Origin: Mucilaginibacter gotjawali
GTDB taxonomy: Bacteria > Bacteroidota > Bacteroidia > Sphingobacteriales > Sphingobacteriaceae
Direction of reading: 5' to 3'
Length of the DNA stretch: 64,000 nucleotides
NCBI RefSeq assembly: GCF_002355435.1
Contig: NZ_AP017313.1
Location: forward strand, 496,001 to 560,000
The position numbers were made by a program, and so were the translations under genes. Positions 63,760 through 64,000 of this stretch are shown here, piece after piece. The notes below the pieces were generated by a model, which saw only the letters and a list, made by a program, of their open reading frames with translations, searched no databases and had not been told where the DNA came from. Position 1 is the first letter of the stretch, and every line of letters starts with the position of its first letter.

Positions 63760-63935
63760 TTGTTACACACCTGGTTGTGATGAGAAATTAGAAAATAAGC
63801 TCAAAATAGAGCATCCTGCCCGGATAGTTTAGCGCCGGTATTTACAGGCTGTTCAATAATGCCCTTGGTAATCAATAACGGCGGGTTTTGCCTGTAAAGG
63901 TTTTGTATGATGTGCACACGATAATTATTGATAAA
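63760..63935 (+). ncRNA. Structured leader RNA candidate upstream of the last gene
   Basis: After the -7 box, CACACCTGGTTGTG and GCTCAAAATAGAGC can form small stems. A 9-bp perfect stem TTTACAGGC (63841-63849) with GCCTGTAAA (63890-63898) encloses 40 nt containing GGCGGGTTTTG. The RNA would be ~175 nt and untranslated. It does not match a riboswitch class I know. Regulation of the gene behind it, for example antitermination of a capsule-type locus, is possible. Confidence 0.35.
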
Positions 63936-64000
63936 ATGTTTGGGATCTTTAAAAAGAAAGAATACAAAAAAAATATCACGTTTGATTACAGCTCGATAGA
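63936..64000 (+). CDS. Start of an unidentified gene, cut by the window edge
   Basis: An ATG at 63936 opens a frame reading MFGIFKKKEYKKNITFDYSS to the window end, with no stop. A short hydrophobic start followed by a basic cluster is seen. In Bacteroidota, similar MFxxFKKK starts occur in CpsB-type tyrosine phosphatases of polysaccharide loci, but 21 residues are not enough to assign it. Confidence 0.5.
   Translation, partial: MFGIFKKKEYKKNITFDYSSI

Overview
The window looks like chromosomal DNA of a Gram-negative Bacteroidota, most likely a Sphingobacteriaceae member such as Mucilaginibacter or Pedobacter (inference from gene families; no search was run). Supporting signs are two GLPGLI-family proteins, a CarboxypepD_reg/TonB-type outer-membrane protein, LytS/LytTR regulation, a bacilliredoxin, RDD proteins with a GYF_2-like head, a bactofilin-M23 pair, and several copies of the Bacteroidota -7 promoter box TAnnTTTG. 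Most genes are housekeeping or envelope genes. No prophage, CRISPR array or plasmid genes were seen, and the only transposase is a REP-associated tyrosine transposase (RAYT).

Layout. 0-5 kb: end of an M61 peptidase, two AT-rich orphan genes, a secreted M28 peptidase and a membrane protein. 5-8.7 kb: a flavoprotein, a DUF433 antitoxin-like gene followed by a wrecked DUF5615 toxin-like gene, and further small broken genes. 8.8-14 kb: a modular secreted esterase, bacilliredoxin, M23 endopeptidase plus bactofilin, and S-adenosylhomocysteinase (ahcY). 14.0-15.3 kb: a RAYT transposase with inverted REP hairpins and a duplicated 3' fragment, bounded by ~53-bp direct repeats. 15.3-20.5 kb: small membrane, acetyltransferase, RDD and zinc-ribbon proteins plus a cluster of mini-hairpins. 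20.5-27.2 kb: an operon of two GLPGLI proteins and an outer-membrane beta-barrel protein, divergent from a LytS-LytTR pair. 27.3-31.5 kb: RDD, LiaF-like and PspC envelope-stress proteins, an SDR and GtrA. 31.7-37.6 kb: MlaE/MlaF lipid transporter, an rRNA methyltransferase-like protein, a lipoprotein, an oxidoreductase and an amidase. 37.7-44.4 kb: glutaminyl-tRNA synthetase, EF-P, the selenouridine pair mnmH-selD and two membrane proteins. 44.5-49.2 kb: a complete MacA-MacB-TolC-type efflux operon. 49.4-55.2 kb: small proteins, catalase-peroxidase katG, DUF1003, DUF72 and a small proline-rich protein. 55.4-60.3 kb: tRNA-Ala(GGC), hemH, ispH, a glycosyltransferase and Kdo transferase. 60.4-64 kb: ugd-uxs-galE, three tightly packed nucleotide-sugar genes that look like the start of an exopolysaccharide locus, then a structured leader and a gene cut by the window edge.

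The most unusual layer is intergenic. Many gaps hold arrays of a 6-10 nt word repeated three to five times. At six or more loci two such arrays face each other as inverted arms around a short core. Each locus has its own word (AGTCGGAA, TTGATTGGG, AGTAGC, AGTCTTA, AGTCCAT, AAGTTGAAA), but the architecture is the same. Separate palindrome families lie at 1.8, 3.9-4.1, 19.5-19.7 and 37.6-37.7 kb. The last element runs into the 3' ends of two convergent genes and supplies their last codons.

Other points of interest are near-leaderless promoters at several genes, a G8 tract inside ugd, a ~44-bp duplicated promoter segment around the decaying DUF433/DUF5615 module, and a ~180-nt structured leader at the right end.
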